Made by a program: the position numbers and the translations under genes | Source: Hyphomonas sp. CY54-11-8 | Lineage (GTDB): Bacteria; Pseudomonadota; Alphaproteobacteria; Caulobacterales; Hyphomonadaceae | Direction of reading: 5' to 3' | Assembly: GCF_000682735.1 (NCBI RefSeq) | Contig: NZ_AWFD01000009.1 | Coordinates: 1 to 54,119, forward strand | Length of the DNA stretch: 54,119 nt | Notes under the pieces: generated by a model | Database searches by the model: none | Seen by the model: the letters and a program-made list of their open reading frames with translations, nothing else | What the model was told of the DNA's origin: nothing | Shown here: one piece after another, positions 25,780 through 34,474 of the stretch | How the letters are laid out: every line of letters begins with the position of its first letter | Position numbering within the stretch: position 1 is the first letter of the stretch

Positions 25780-27864
25780 ATGAAACAGCTCCTCCTTCTC
25801 GCTGCCTCTTCGGCGGTCCTCGCCGGTTTTGCCCATGCCGATGCCCCGGAAGACACAGACTTGCGCCAGCAATCCGTCATCGTCACGGCGCCGGGGCCCG
25901 ACAGGCTGGAGGGCGAGCTGATCGGCAATGCGACCTCAATTGGCCGGGAAGGCATTATCGAGACGCTGGGCCCGACGCTGGGCGATACGCTGGATCGCCA
26001 GCCGGGTGTCTCGACCACTTTCTTCGGACAGGGTGCGAGCCGGCCAGTGCTGCGCGGGCTTGGGGCTGAACGTGTGCAGGTGCTGACCAATGGGATCGGC
26101 GTGATCGACGTCTCTGCCGCCTCGCCCGACCACCAGGCTGCGGCCGACGGCATCGATGCGGAGAAAATCGAGATCCTGCGCGGCCCGGCGGCGCTGGCCT
26201 ATGGCGGGCAGGCCATAGGCGGCGTGGTCAATGTGATTGACGGCCTGCTACCGGACGTCCTGCCGGAACGCAAGGAGTCCGCCGACATGTTCGGCGCCTA
26301 TAATGACGTCAACGAAGGCACGGAAGTGGCCGGGCGCGGCCAGATGGTGCAGGGACCGTTCGTCTTTACCCTGACGGGCTCTGCCCGCGACTTCGGAAAT
26401 TATGACATTCCGGGCATGGCCGAGTCGGCGCAGCTGCATGCGATGGAAGAGGCCGAGGAAGGCCCGGCGCATGAGGAAGAGGAGCACGCCTCCGGCACGA
26501 TGGAAAACTCCTTCGCCCAGACGACGTCATTGGCGGGCGGTGTATCGTGGGTCGGCGAGAAGGCTTTCCTGGGCGTGGCCGTGCGCCAGCAGCAGGCGCA
26601 GTACGGGCTGCCGGGCTCGGCCCATGAGCATGGCGATGAGGACGGTGACGCAGGCGACGGCGTCGCCGCGGAGGAAAATCCCTTCATCGACATGGAACAG
26701 ACCCGCTACGATTTCCGCGGCGGCATCAAGTTCGATACCGGCATCCTGAAGGAACTCACCACGACGGTCTCGCAGGCCGACTACGAGCACACCGAGTTCG
26801 AAGCGCCAGGCGAGCCGGGCACGATCTATGAAACCGACGGTACTGAAGCGCGCGTCGAAGCCAGTCACGAGATCGGCCTGCTGAAAGGCGCCGTCGGTGT
26901 GCAATATACCGACAAGACACTGGACGCGTTTGGCGATGAAGCCTTCATCACGAAGACGGATTCGAACAGCCTCGGCGTGTTCCTGTACGAGACGATCGAT
27001 TGGGAAAACGGCTTCGGCCTTGAAGGCGGCGCGCGGGTCGAGAATGCCGAGCGTGGCAATGCGGCGGGTGATACCGATTTCGACCTGTTCAGCGCCTCCA
27101 TCGGTGCGCACCAGCACTGGGACAATGGCTGGTTTGTCGGCCTGCAGGTCTCCCACACAGAACGCGCTCCGAACGAGAGCGAGCTTTATGCCGACGGCGC
27201 CCACCTCGCGACCGCACAGTATGAAGTCGGCAGCGTCAATCTGGACAAGGAGAAGGGCCTGAATATCGAGGCGACGGCGCGCTGGGAAAGTGCGAATGCG
27301 AGCTTCGGTGTGAACCTGTTCCGTACGTCGTTCGACGGATTCATCTATCTGGCGCCCGGCCTCTATGAAGGGCTCGAAGAGGTCGACGGCCTGCCAGTCT
27401 ACCTGTTCAGTCAGGAAGACGCGACCTTCACCGGCGCCGAGATTTATGGACAGGCCTATATCCCGCAGGGCCTGCTGAAGGCGGACTGGACGCTGGACGG
27501 CGGCATCGATGTTGTCTCGGGCGAACTGGACAAGGGCGGCAACGTCCCGCTGATGCCGCCGCTGACGATCAATACCGGTGCGAAGGCGGACTGGGGCCTC
27601 TGGTCAGCCGGGGCGCATGTGACGTGGGCGGATGATCAGACAGATGTCGCGACGGGCGAGCTGCCGACCGATGGCTACACGCAGCTGGACCTGCGGGCGG
27701 ATTTGAACCTCGCCGCGCTCGGCTTTGGTCATGACGGCACGACGCTGTTCGTCGATGCGCGCAATGTGACGGATGAAGAGATCCGCTACGCGACCAGCGT
27801 TCTGAAGGACCGCGTGCCTGCGCCAGGCCGCAACATTCGCGTCGGCATTCGCGCGGCATTCTAG
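25780..27864 (+). CDS. TonB-dependent receptor, ZnuD-like
   Basis: Outer-membrane transporter of 694 residues from ATG 25780. A signal peptide (QLLLLAASSAVLAGFAHA) is followed by a TonB-box-like SVIVTAPGP. The plug has RPVLRGLGAERVQVLTNG and ASPDHQAAADGIDAEKIEIL, then RGPAALAYGGQAIGGVVNVID, close to zinc receptors of the ZnuD group. Two His/Asp/Glu-rich loops (residues about 220-238, HAMEEAEEGPAHEEEEH; and about 281-295, AHEHGDEDGDAGDG) could bind metal. The C-terminus ends in Phe as usual. Metal choice is inferred: the loops and palindrome say zinc, the neighbouring PKHD gene says iron. Confidence 0.88.
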   Translation: MKQLLLLAASSAVLAGFAHADAPEDTDLRQQSVIVTAPGPDRLEGELIGNATSIGREGIIETLGPTLGDTLDRQPGVSTTFFGQGASRPVLRGLGAERVQVLTNGIGVIDVSAASPDHQAAADGIDAEKIEILRGPAALAYGGQAIGGVVNVIDGLLPDVLPERKESADMFGAYNDVNEGTEVAGRGQMVQGPFVFTLTGSARDFGNYDIPGMAESAQLHAMEEAEEGPAHEEEEHASGTMENSFAQTTSLAGGVSWVGEKAFLGVAVRQQQAQYGLPGSAHEHGDEDGDAGDGVAAEENPFIDMEQTRYDFRGGIKFDTGILKELTTTVSQADYEHTEFEAPGEPGTIYETDGTEARVEASHEIGLLKGAVGVQYTDKTLDAFGDEAFITKTDSNSLGVFLYETIDWENGFGLEGGARVENAERGNAAGDTDFDLFSASIGAHQHWDNGWFVGLQVSHTERAPNESELYADGAHLATAQYEVGSVNLDKEKGLNIEATARWESANASFGVNLFRTSFDGFIYLAPGLYEGLEEVDGLPVYLFSQEDATFTGAEIYGQAYIPQGLLKADWTLDGGIDVVSGELDKGGNVPLMPPLTINTGAKADWGLWSAGAHVTWADDQTDVATGELPTDGYTQLDLRADLNLAALGFGHDGTTLFVDARNVTDEEIRYATSVLKDRVPAPGRNIRVGIRAAF

Positions 27865-27951
27865 GCTTCCTCCCGGAAGACCCGCCAGGCCCTCACCTCC
27901 AGCCGCTGATCCCCCGCAGCGGTGTCTCCTCCCCCTACAGGAGGTGGGGGC

Positions 27952-28845
27952 TCAGGCGGAGCCGATGAGGCGGTCAGTCGAGCTGGCGAAGAGCTCATCA
28001 AGGAAAGCATTCACCGCCCGCGCACGGCTGGTGGCGTGGATATCTTCGTGCACGGCCAGCCAGAAGGCGCGCTCAATCCGCACGGCCTCCGGCAGCACGG
28101 AGATCAGCTGCGGGTCGTGCCCGGCGATGAAGTGCGGCAGCACGGCGATGCCCGCGCCTTCCCGCGCCATCTGCCACTGCGCGACGATAGACGGGCTGCA
28201 GAAGCGGGGCGTCAGGCCCGGCATGATGTCTTCATGATAGCGCAGCTGCGAGGAATAGATCAGGTCGTCGACGTATCCGATCAGGTCATGCTCGGCGAGG
28301 TCGGCCACCGTGCGCACACGGCCGTTGCGGGCCAGATAGTCCGGATGAGCGTAGAGCTGCAGCACATAGTCCGACAGTTTCCGCACCTTGAGGCGCCCGG
28401 TCTTGGGCCGTGTCAGCATGATCGACATGTCGGCTTCCCGCTTGGGCACCGAGACGAAACCCGAGACGGCGATGATGTCGAGCCCGATATGCGGGGCCTG
28501 CGCGGCGAAGCGGGCCATGGCTGGGGCGATCAGCAGGCTGCCGAGGCCCTCGGTGACGCCGAGGCGCACGCGGCCCGCAGCGAGCGGGCCCTCGGTTTCT
28601 GACAGGCCTGCGATCTCGGCGGCGGAGTGTTCCAGCCCTTCGGCCTTGTCGGCGACGGCTTGCCCGGCCGGGGTGAGCAGATGGCCCTTCGGCGTGCGCT
28701 CGAAGAGTTCAAGGCCGAGGTCCGTTTCGAGTCTGCGCAGGCGCCGGCTGATCGTCGTCGCATCGAGGCCGGTGCGCGCGGCGACATCGGCCAGGCGCGG
28801 ATGACGGCTCACATCGAGGAGCAGCCGGAGATCGTCCCAATTCAT
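27952..28845 (-). CDS. LysR-family transcriptional regulator
   Basis: Regulator of 297 residues from ATG 28845, giving MNWDDLRLLLDVSRHPRLAD; a start 48 bp upstream would add a non-conserved leader. The HTH is VAARTGLDATTISRRLRRLE and the effector domain follows. It diverges from the mmsA-echA-mmsB operon across 151 bp, so it is the likely regulator of valine/3-hydroxyisobutyrate degradation. This is inference from position. Confidence 0.88.
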   Translation of the reverse strand: MNWDDLRLLLDVSRHPRLADVAARTGLDATTISRRLRRLETDLGLELFERTPKGHLLTPAGQAVADKAEGLEHSAAEIAGLSETEGPLAAGRVRLGVTEGLGSLLIAPAMARFAAQAPHIGLDIIAVSGFVSVPKREADMSIMLTRPKTGRLKVRKLSDYVLQLYAHPDYLARNGRVRTVADLAEHDLIGYVDDLIYSSQLRYHEDIMPGLTPRFCSPSIVAQWQMAREGAGIAVLPHFIAGHDPQLISVLPEAVRIERAFWLAVHEDIHATSRARAVNAFLDELFASSTDRLIGSA

Positions 28846-28865
28846 TGTCTTTTCACCTGCAAATA

Positions 28866-28963
28866 CGCAGCTGGTAGCTGCGATATTGTCCATTTACCTG
28901 AAATTAAGCGCACTATACGGTCCCGTCAAAGTCAGGGATCTATGCCCGTGAAAATTCCACGGG
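28866..28963. promoter_or_regulatory. Two inverted repeats in lysR/mmsA gap
   Basis: CGCAGCT-GGT-AGCTGCG (28866-28882) is a perfect 7-bp dyad next to the LysR start. CCCGTG-N7-CACGGG (28945-28963) is a perfect 6-bp dyad 34 bp before mmsA. One may be the LysR operator, the other a leader hairpin. Confidence 0.45.
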
Positions 28964-28996
28964 ATCCATTCCCGTCATTACTCAAGGGAGTCCACC

Positions 28997-30493
28997 ATGC
29001 GCGAAGTGCATCATTTCATCGGCGGCAGACACGTGACCGGCACGTCCGGCCGGTTCGGCGACATCTACAATCCGAACACCGGCGAGGTTCAGGCGCGTGT
29101 CGCGCTGGCGACGGAAGGCGAACTGGATGCGGCGGTGGCGAATGCCGCAGACGCCTTCCCGGCCTGGTCTGTCATGAACCCGCAGCGCCGTGCACGTGTC
29201 ATGTTCGAATTCAAGCGCCTCCTGGAAGCGAACATCAACGAGCTCGCCGAGCTGCTGTCTTCCGAGCATGGCAAGGTGGTTGCCGACTCCAAGGGCGACG
29301 TGCAGCGCGGCATCGACGTGGTGGAGTTCGCCTGCGGCATTCCGCACCTGCAGAAGGGCGAATACACCGAAGGCGCAGGCCCTGGCATCGACGTCTATTC
29401 CATGCGCCAGCCGCTGGGCGTCGTGGCGGGCATCACGCCGTTCAACTTCCCCGCCATGATCCCCTGCTGGATGGCGGCCGTGGCGATTGCCTGCGGCAAC
29501 ACCTTCATCCTGAAGCCGTCGGAGAAGGACCCTTCGGTGCCGATGCGCCTGGCCGAGCTGCTGCTGGAAGCGGGCGCGCCGGAAGGCGTGCTGAACGTCG
29601 TCAATGGTGACAAGGTGGCCGTCGATGCCATCCTGAAACATCCGGAGATCAAGGCCGTCAGCTTTGTCGGGTCGTCCGACATCGCACAATATGTCTACGC
29701 GACCGGCACGGCGCACGGCAAGCGCGTGCAGGCCATGGGCGGGGCGAAGAACCACGGCATCATCATGCCGGACGCGAACATGGAGCAGGCCGTGAAGGAC
29801 ATCGTCGGCGCGGCTTACGGCTCGGCAGGCGAGCGCTGCATGGCGCTTCCCGTCGCCGTGACCGTCGGCAAGAAGACGGGCGATGAGTTCGTCGAGCGCA
29901 TGCTGGATGCGGCGCGCGGGCTTAAGGTTGGCGTCTCGACCGATCCGGAGGCGCATTACGGCCCGGTCGTTTCCGCCGCTCACAAGGCCAAAGTGGAAAG
30001 CTACATCCAGATGGGTGTGGACGAGGGCGCTGACCTCAAGCTTGATGGCCGGGGCCTCACCATGCAGGGCGCCGAGGGCGGATACTTCATCGGGCCGAAC
30101 CTGTTCGACAATGTGAAGCCGCACATGCAGTCCTACAAGGAAGAGATCTTCGGGCCAGTGCTGCAGGTGGTGCGTGCGGAGTCTCTGGAAGAGGCCGCGG
30201 CGCTTCCCTCCAATCACCAGTACGGCAATGGCTGCGCGATCTTCACCTCGAACGGCCGCGCCGCGCGCGAGTTTGCGGCACAGGTGAATGTCGGCATGGT
30301 CGGCGTCAACGTGCCAATCCCGGTGCCGGTCTCCTATCACACCTTCGGGGGCTGGAAGCGCTCGGCCTTCGGCGATACGAACCAGCATGGCCCGGAAGGC
30401 GTACGGTTCTGGACGAAGATCAAGACGATCACCCAGCGCTGGCCCGAAGGCGACATCGGCGACCAGGCCTTCATCATTCCAACGATGGGATAG
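28997..30493 (+). CDS. mmsA: CoA-acylating methylmalonate-semialdehyde dehydrogenase
   Basis: NAD- and CoA-dependent enzyme that converts methylmalonate semialdehyde to propionyl-CoA (and malonate semialdehyde to acetyl-CoA), the last step of valine degradation. The protein is 498 residues, normal length. Family signatures are VHHFIGGRHV, ITPFNFPAMIPCWM, KPSEKDPSVPMRLAELL and the active-site Cys281 in GERCMALPVAV. The ATG follows AAGGGAG. It starts the operon with an enoyl-CoA hydratase and mmsB. Confidence 0.96.
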   Translation: MREVHHFIGGRHVTGTSGRFGDIYNPNTGEVQARVALATEGELDAAVANAADAFPAWSVMNPQRRARVMFEFKRLLEANINELAELLSSEHGKVVADSKGDVQRGIDVVEFACGIPHLQKGEYTEGAGPGIDVYSMRQPLGVVAGITPFNFPAMIPCWMAAVAIACGNTFILKPSEKDPSVPMRLAELLLEAGAPEGVLNVVNGDKVAVDAILKHPEIKAVSFVGSSDIAQYVYATGTAHGKRVQAMGGAKNHGIIMPDANMEQAVKDIVGAAYGSAGERCMALPVAVTVGKKTGDEFVERMLDAARGLKVGVSTDPEAHYGPVVSAAHKAKVESYIQMGVDEGADLKLDGRGLTMQGAEGGYFIGPNLFDNVKPHMQSYKEEIFGPVLQVVRAESLEEAAALPSNHQYGNGCAIFTSNGRAAREFAAQVNVGMVGVNVPIPVPVSYHTFGGWKRSAFGDTNQHGPEGVRFWTKIKTITQRWPEGDIGDQAFIIPTMG

Positions 30494-30499
30494 GATTTC

Positions 30500-31276
30500 A
30501 TGAGCACCTACGACACGATCACTTTCGAACATAACGACCGCATTGCGCTGGTTACGATCAACCGTCCGGACAGCCTCAACGCGCTGAACAAGGAAGTCAT
30601 GGCGGAAGTGGCGCATGTCTTTGGCGAGATTGACCGGAACAAGGACATTGCCGTCAGTGTCCTGACGGGTGAAGGCCGGGCCTTCGCGGCTGGCGCGGAC
30701 ATCAAGGAGATGCAGCCGCAGAGCTTCTCCGACATGTATGTCGACGATTATTTCGCCGGATGGGACCGGTTCGCGGCCTGCCGCAAGCCGGTGATCGCGG
30801 CGGTGAACGGCTTCGCCCTTGGCGGTGGGTGTGAGCTGGCCATGATGTGCGACATGATTATCGCGTCGGAAAAGGCGAAGTTCGGCCAGCCGGAAATCAA
30901 GCTGGGCGTGACGCCGGGTATAGGCGGCTCGATCCGCCTGACAAAAGCCGTCGGCAAGGCAAAAGCCATGGACATGGTGCTGACCGGCCGCATGATCGAC
31001 GCCGGCGAAGCCGACCGGATCGGCCTCGTCTCCCGCGTCGTCGAGCATGACAAGCTGATGGACACGGCGATGGAAGCGGCGAAGGAAATCGCGGGCTATT
31101 CCATTCCGTCCATCATGGCCGCCAAGGAAATGGTCGGCCGGGCGCTGGAAATCTCAACTGCCGAAGGTGTGAAGTTCGAACGCCGCCTGTTCCAAGGCCT
31201 GTTCGGCACCGCCGACCAGAAGGAAGGCATGAGCGCCTTCGTCGAGAAGCGCGCTCCGGACTTCAAGGACAAATAA
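30500..31276 (+). CDS. Enoyl-CoA hydratase
   Basis: Crotonase-fold hydratase of 258 residues. Both catalytic glutamates are present: Glu112 in GGGCELAMMCD and Glu132 in FGQPEIKLGVTPGIGG. The oxyanion loop AFAAGADIKEM is canonical. It begins 6 bp after mmsA and precedes mmsB, so its probable substrate is methacrylyl-CoA in valine degradation, though short-chain enoyl-CoA hydratases are broad. Compare the divergent crotonase at 42931-43740. Confidence 0.94.
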   Translation: MSTYDTITFEHNDRIALVTINRPDSLNALNKEVMAEVAHVFGEIDRNKDIAVSVLTGEGRAFAAGADIKEMQPQSFSDMYVDDYFAGWDRFAACRKPVIAAVNGFALGGGCELAMMCDMIIASEKAKFGQPEIKLGVTPGIGGSIRLTKAVGKAKAMDMVLTGRMIDAGEADRIGLVSRVVEHDKLMDTAMEAAKEIAGYSIPSIMAAKEMVGRALEISTAEGVKFERRLFQGLFGTADQKEGMSAFVEKRAPDFKDK

Positions 31277-31300
31277 GAACAAAGTCAAAGGGAGGCCGTC

Positions 31301-32191
31301 ATGGCCAAGATCGCATTCATCGGGCTCGGGAACATGGGCTCGGGCATGTGTGCCAATCTCTGCAATGCGGGGCATGAGGTGCATGCCTTCGACCTGAACG
31401 AAAAGGCCGTGCAGGATGCGGCGGCGCATGGCGCGCTGCCTGCGCTGACGCTGGCCGACGCCGTGAAGGCGGCCGATGTGGTCGTCACCATGCTGCCCGC
31501 GGGCAAGCACGTCCTGTCGGTCTATTTCGGCGACGATGGCGTCGCGGCGAATGCGAAGCCGGGCATGCTGTTCATCGATTGTTCCACCATTGCTGTGGAA
31601 GACGCGCGCGAGGCGGCGAAGCAGGCCGAGGCGGGCGGGTTCCTGATGGTCGACGCGCCGGTTTCCGGCGGTACAGCAGCGGCGGACGCAGGCACGCTGA
31701 CCTTCATGGCTGGCGGGCTGGAGTCAGCCTTCGAGAAGGCGAAGCCGATCCTCGACGCCATGGGCAAGAACATCTTCCACGCCGGCGGCAGCGGGAACGG
31801 GCAAGCGGCGAAGATCGCCAACAATATGCTGCTCGGTATCTCCATGATCGGCACCTGCGAAGCGTTTAACCTGGCCGAGAAGCTGGGCCTCGACGCGCAG
31901 ACCTTCTTCAACATCTCGTCGGTCTCGTCCGGGCAGTGCTGGAGCATGACCTCCTATTGCCCAGCGCCGGGGCCGGTGCCGACCTCGCCTGCGAACCGGG
32001 ATTACCAGCCGGGCTTTGCCGTTGCGATGATGCTGAAGGACCTGAAGCTCGCGCATGAGGCCGCTGTGGCGGCGGGCGCGAAGATCACGCTCGGCGAGAT
32101 GGCCGAGAAGGTCTATGGCGACCTCGACGCGCGCGGCCATGCCGGGCTCGATTTTTCCGGCGTGATGAAGGACCTGAAGGGCGAGCTTTAA
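31301..32191 (+). CDS. mmsB: 3-hydroxyisobutyrate dehydrogenase
   Basis: NAD-dependent enzyme oxidising 3-hydroxyisobutyrate to methylmalonate semialdehyde, the substrate of MmsA. The protein has 296 residues. The Rossmann motif is FIGLGNMGSGMCANL, the substrate-binding motif VDAPVSGGTAAA and the catalytic lysine region GSGNGQAAKIANN. The C-terminus with DFSGVMKDLKGEL is usual. It is the third gene in the valine operon, 24 bp after the hydratase; the start has AGGGAGG upstream. Confidence 0.96.
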   Translation: MAKIAFIGLGNMGSGMCANLCNAGHEVHAFDLNEKAVQDAAAHGALPALTLADAVKAADVVVTMLPAGKHVLSVYFGDDGVAANAKPGMLFIDCSTIAVEDAREAAKQAEAGGFLMVDAPVSGGTAAADAGTLTFMAGGLESAFEKAKPILDAMGKNIFHAGGSGNGQAAKIANNMLLGISMIGTCEAFNLAEKLGLDAQTFFNISSVSSGQCWSMTSYCPAPGPVPTSPANRDYQPGFAVAMMLKDLKLAHEAAVAAGAKITLGEMAEKVYGDLDARGHAGLDFSGVMKDLKGEL

Positions 32192-32196
32192 GCGCC

Positions 32197-33093
32197 TCAG
32201 TGTGCCGCATGGGCGGCGCGCGCCTCCGCCATGGCGAGCGCGCCGGTGACGCCGGACTGGTCGCCAAGGGCCGGGGGCACAAGATAGGCGACAAGGTCGC
32301 CGCCCGCCGGGCCACCGTACAGGTAGTCCGCCAGAAGGATGCGGGTGGCGGCGCGCAGGCGCTCCATCAGGCCGGGCGCCTTCATGACGCTGCCGCCGAA
32401 AATGATCCGGTCCGGCATGTGGGTCAGGATGATCGTTGCGGCGAGGTGGGCGAGATAGCCCGCTTGCAGGGCGAAGGCCGGATGGCCTACCGGCATTTGC
32501 GACAGGTCAATGCCCCAGCGGTCAGTGATCGCCGGGCCGCTGGCGAGGCCTTCCAGGCAATCCTTGTGGAACGGGCAGCGGCCGGGGAACGGGTCTGATT
32601 CATAGTCGTGCGGCGGGTAGATGTGGCCCATCTCGAAATGGCCCGCGCCAGAGAGGGAGCGGCCATTCTTCAGGACGCCAGCGCCAATGCCGGTTCCCAC
32701 GGTGACATAGGCAAGGGTATCGTGTCCTCTCCCGGCGCCGAGCCGCCATTCGCCGAGCGCCGCGCCGTTGACGTCCGTATCGACTATCACCGGGCAGGGC
32801 AGGCGGCCGAGCCCGTCCACCCAGTTTGCACCAGCCCAGCCGGGTTTCGGTGTGCGCTGCACTGTGCCGTAGGCGGGGGAACCGGGATCAATGTCTATCG
32901 GGCCGAAGGCCGCCACCCCGATGGCGTCGATTTTTCCATGCACGGCCTGGGCCTTGTCGAAGAAGGCGCAGACCTGCTGGAAGCTGATTGCGGGCTCTGC
33001 CGTCGGAATGACCTGGCTGGCCAAAATCTGGTCAGGACTGCTCCCGACCGCACAAACGATTTTTGTGCCACCCGCTTCGATCCCGCCCAGCAT
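32197..33093 (-). CDS. ROK-family sugar kinase, fructokinase type
   Basis: Sugar kinase of 298 residues with the ROK fold. N-terminal GGIEAGGTKIVCAVG binds ATP phosphate. The catalytic Asp lies in VDTDVNGAALGEW, and TVGTGIGAGV is the second phosphate motif. The ROK zinc site is visible as GHFEMGHIYPPHDYE and PFPGRCPFHKDCLEGLASGPA. The first motif and zinc loop resemble bacterial fructokinases, though mannose and glucose kinases share the fold. It is convergent with mmsB with only 5 bp between, and has AGGAGGAA before the ATG. Confidence 0.9.
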   Translation of the reverse strand: MLGGIEAGGTKIVCAVGSSPDQILASQVIPTAEPAISFQQVCAFFDKAQAVHGKIDAIGVAAFGPIDIDPGSPAYGTVQRTPKPGWAGANWVDGLGRLPCPVIVDTDVNGAALGEWRLGAGRGHDTLAYVTVGTGIGAGVLKNGRSLSGAGHFEMGHIYPPHDYESDPFPGRCPFHKDCLEGLASGPAITDRWGIDLSQMPVGHPAFALQAGYLAHLAATIILTHMPDRIIFGGSVMKAPGLMERLRAATRILLADYLYGGPAGGDLVAYLVPPALGDQSGVTGALAMAEARAAHAAH

Positions 33094-33362
33094 CGATTCC
33101 TCCTAAAGTAACACGTCCAAAGCAATCACTTGCCCGTATAAGCTTACAGAAGGGTTCATCTGCAACCTTTAAGAGAATTTTGAATCCGTAATTGCCGCAA
33201 TCTCACGAAAATGTGTGCAGCTGCAACAATACGCGTATGGACTTTGGTCACTTTGGACTATCTTTGCTGGTACGGGCGATTTGGAGGCTGGTTGTGCAAT
33301 GCATGGCCGGCCCGAATGGATATGGAAAGGCGGTTTATGCCGCCGGACAGGATTGAGTAGAA
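33094..33362. other. Divergent gap of ROK kinase and RND operon
   Basis: 269 bp without a gene. TGCAGCTGCA at 33216-33225 is a 10-bp perfect palindrome, and CTGCAAC also occurs near 33159. They could be operator elements for either side. No terminator is seen. Confidence 0.4.
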
Positions 33363-34469
33363 ATGAAAACCCGGATTTTCGGACACTGGCACGCGGCCCT
33401 GGCAGCTGCGCTGGCCGTGATTTTCACGGCTGGCACTTTGCCGGCGCAAGCCCAGCGCGGACCGGGCGCTGCCAGCGTCTTCACTGCGCCCGTGCAGGAA
33501 GCCGAATTCTCCATGCAGATCGAAGCCCTCGGCACGCTGGAAGCCCGTGAAAGCGTTGACCTGACCCTGAACGTCGCCGACCGCGTGACGGCCATCTATT
33601 TCGATGATGGCGACCGGGTGACCAAGGGCAAGACGCTGCTCTCCCTCGCCCAGGGCGAACAGGCCGCCCTGGTGGATGCCGCCGAGGCGACCGCCAATGA
33701 AGCGCGCCAGCGCTATGAGCGGACCAAGCAACTGGTCGAGGGGCGCACAGTGTCCCAATCTGTCCTCGACGAGGCCCAGCGCGATCTGAATGCTGCCAAT
33801 GCCCAATTGCGCGCCGTCCAGTCCCGCCAGAAAGACCGTGTCCTCGTGGCGCCGTTCGACGGTGTCCTCGGGTTCCGCCTCGTCAGCGTCGGCTCCTATG
33901 TCCGCGCCGGCGATGTGGTGGCCGAACTGATCGACGACAGCGAGATGAAGCTCGACTTCTCCGTGCCGTCCATCTTCCTGCGCTCGGTGCGCAAGGGAAC
34001 GGATGTGCGCGTCGAGACCGACGACCTGCCGGGCATGTCCTTCGACGGGACCGTCGACACGGTTGGCGCCAGCATCGATCCGGTCACCCGCTCCATCCGC
34101 GTGCGTGCCATCCTCCCGAACCCGGACCGCCTGCTGAAGCCCGGTATGTTCATGAAAGTGACGCTGCTGGCCGATCCGCGCCGCGCGCTCTCCGTGCCGG
34201 AAGAGGCGATCGAGCCGATCGGACCGAACAGTTTCGTCTATGTTGCGACTGACAAGAACGGCCAGCTGGTGGCAGAGCGCCGGCAAATTCAGGTCGGCCT
34301 GCGCCAGGGCGGCCAGGTGGAAGTCATCGCCGGGCTGGAGCCGGGTGAAGAGATCATCACCGACGGCCTGATCCGCGTGCGCGATGGCGCCCCGATTGTC
34401 GTGCGTGACCGCACCGTGCTGCAGACAGGTGGTGGCGTGGCCTCGCCTGGCGCCTCCAACGGCCGGTAA
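33363..34469 (+). CDS. RND efflux periplasmic adaptor (membrane fusion protein)
   Basis: Adaptor of 368 residues that links an inner-membrane RND pump to an outer-membrane channel. A signal peptide (ALAAALAVIFTAGTLPAQA) is cleaved near residue 30. The barrel-sandwich half-motif ALGTLEARESVDLTLNVADRV and VLVAPFDGVLGFRLVSVGSYV mark the lipoyl domain. An alpha-hairpin lies between (VDAAEATANEARQRYERTKQL). A beta-barrel and a membrane-proximal domain follow. It is 5 bp upstream of the pump gene. No outer-membrane channel gene is nearby, so TolC is presumably encoded elsewhere. No close ribosome site is evident. Confidence 0.93.
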   Translation: MKTRIFGHWHAALAAALAVIFTAGTLPAQAQRGPGAASVFTAPVQEAEFSMQIEALGTLEARESVDLTLNVADRVTAIYFDDGDRVTKGKTLLSLAQGEQAALVDAAEATANEARQRYERTKQLVEGRTVSQSVLDEAQRDLNAANAQLRAVQSRQKDRVLVAPFDGVLGFRLVSVGSYVRAGDVVAELIDDSEMKLDFSVPSIFLRSVRKGTDVRVETDDLPGMSFDGTVDTVGASIDPVTRSIRVRAILPNPDRLLKPGMFMKVTLLADPRRALSVPEEAIEPIGPNSFVYVATDKNGQLVAERRQIQVGLRQGGQVEVIAGLEPGEEIITDGLIRVRDGAPIVVRDRTVLQTGGGVASPGASNGR

Positions 34470-34474
34470 GCGCG

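Noticed and set aside
28982..31048. Very long open frame antisense to mmsA and the hydratase gene
   Set aside because: It is a by-product of GC-rich codon bias; the plus-strand proteins have clear families and the antisense translation has none.
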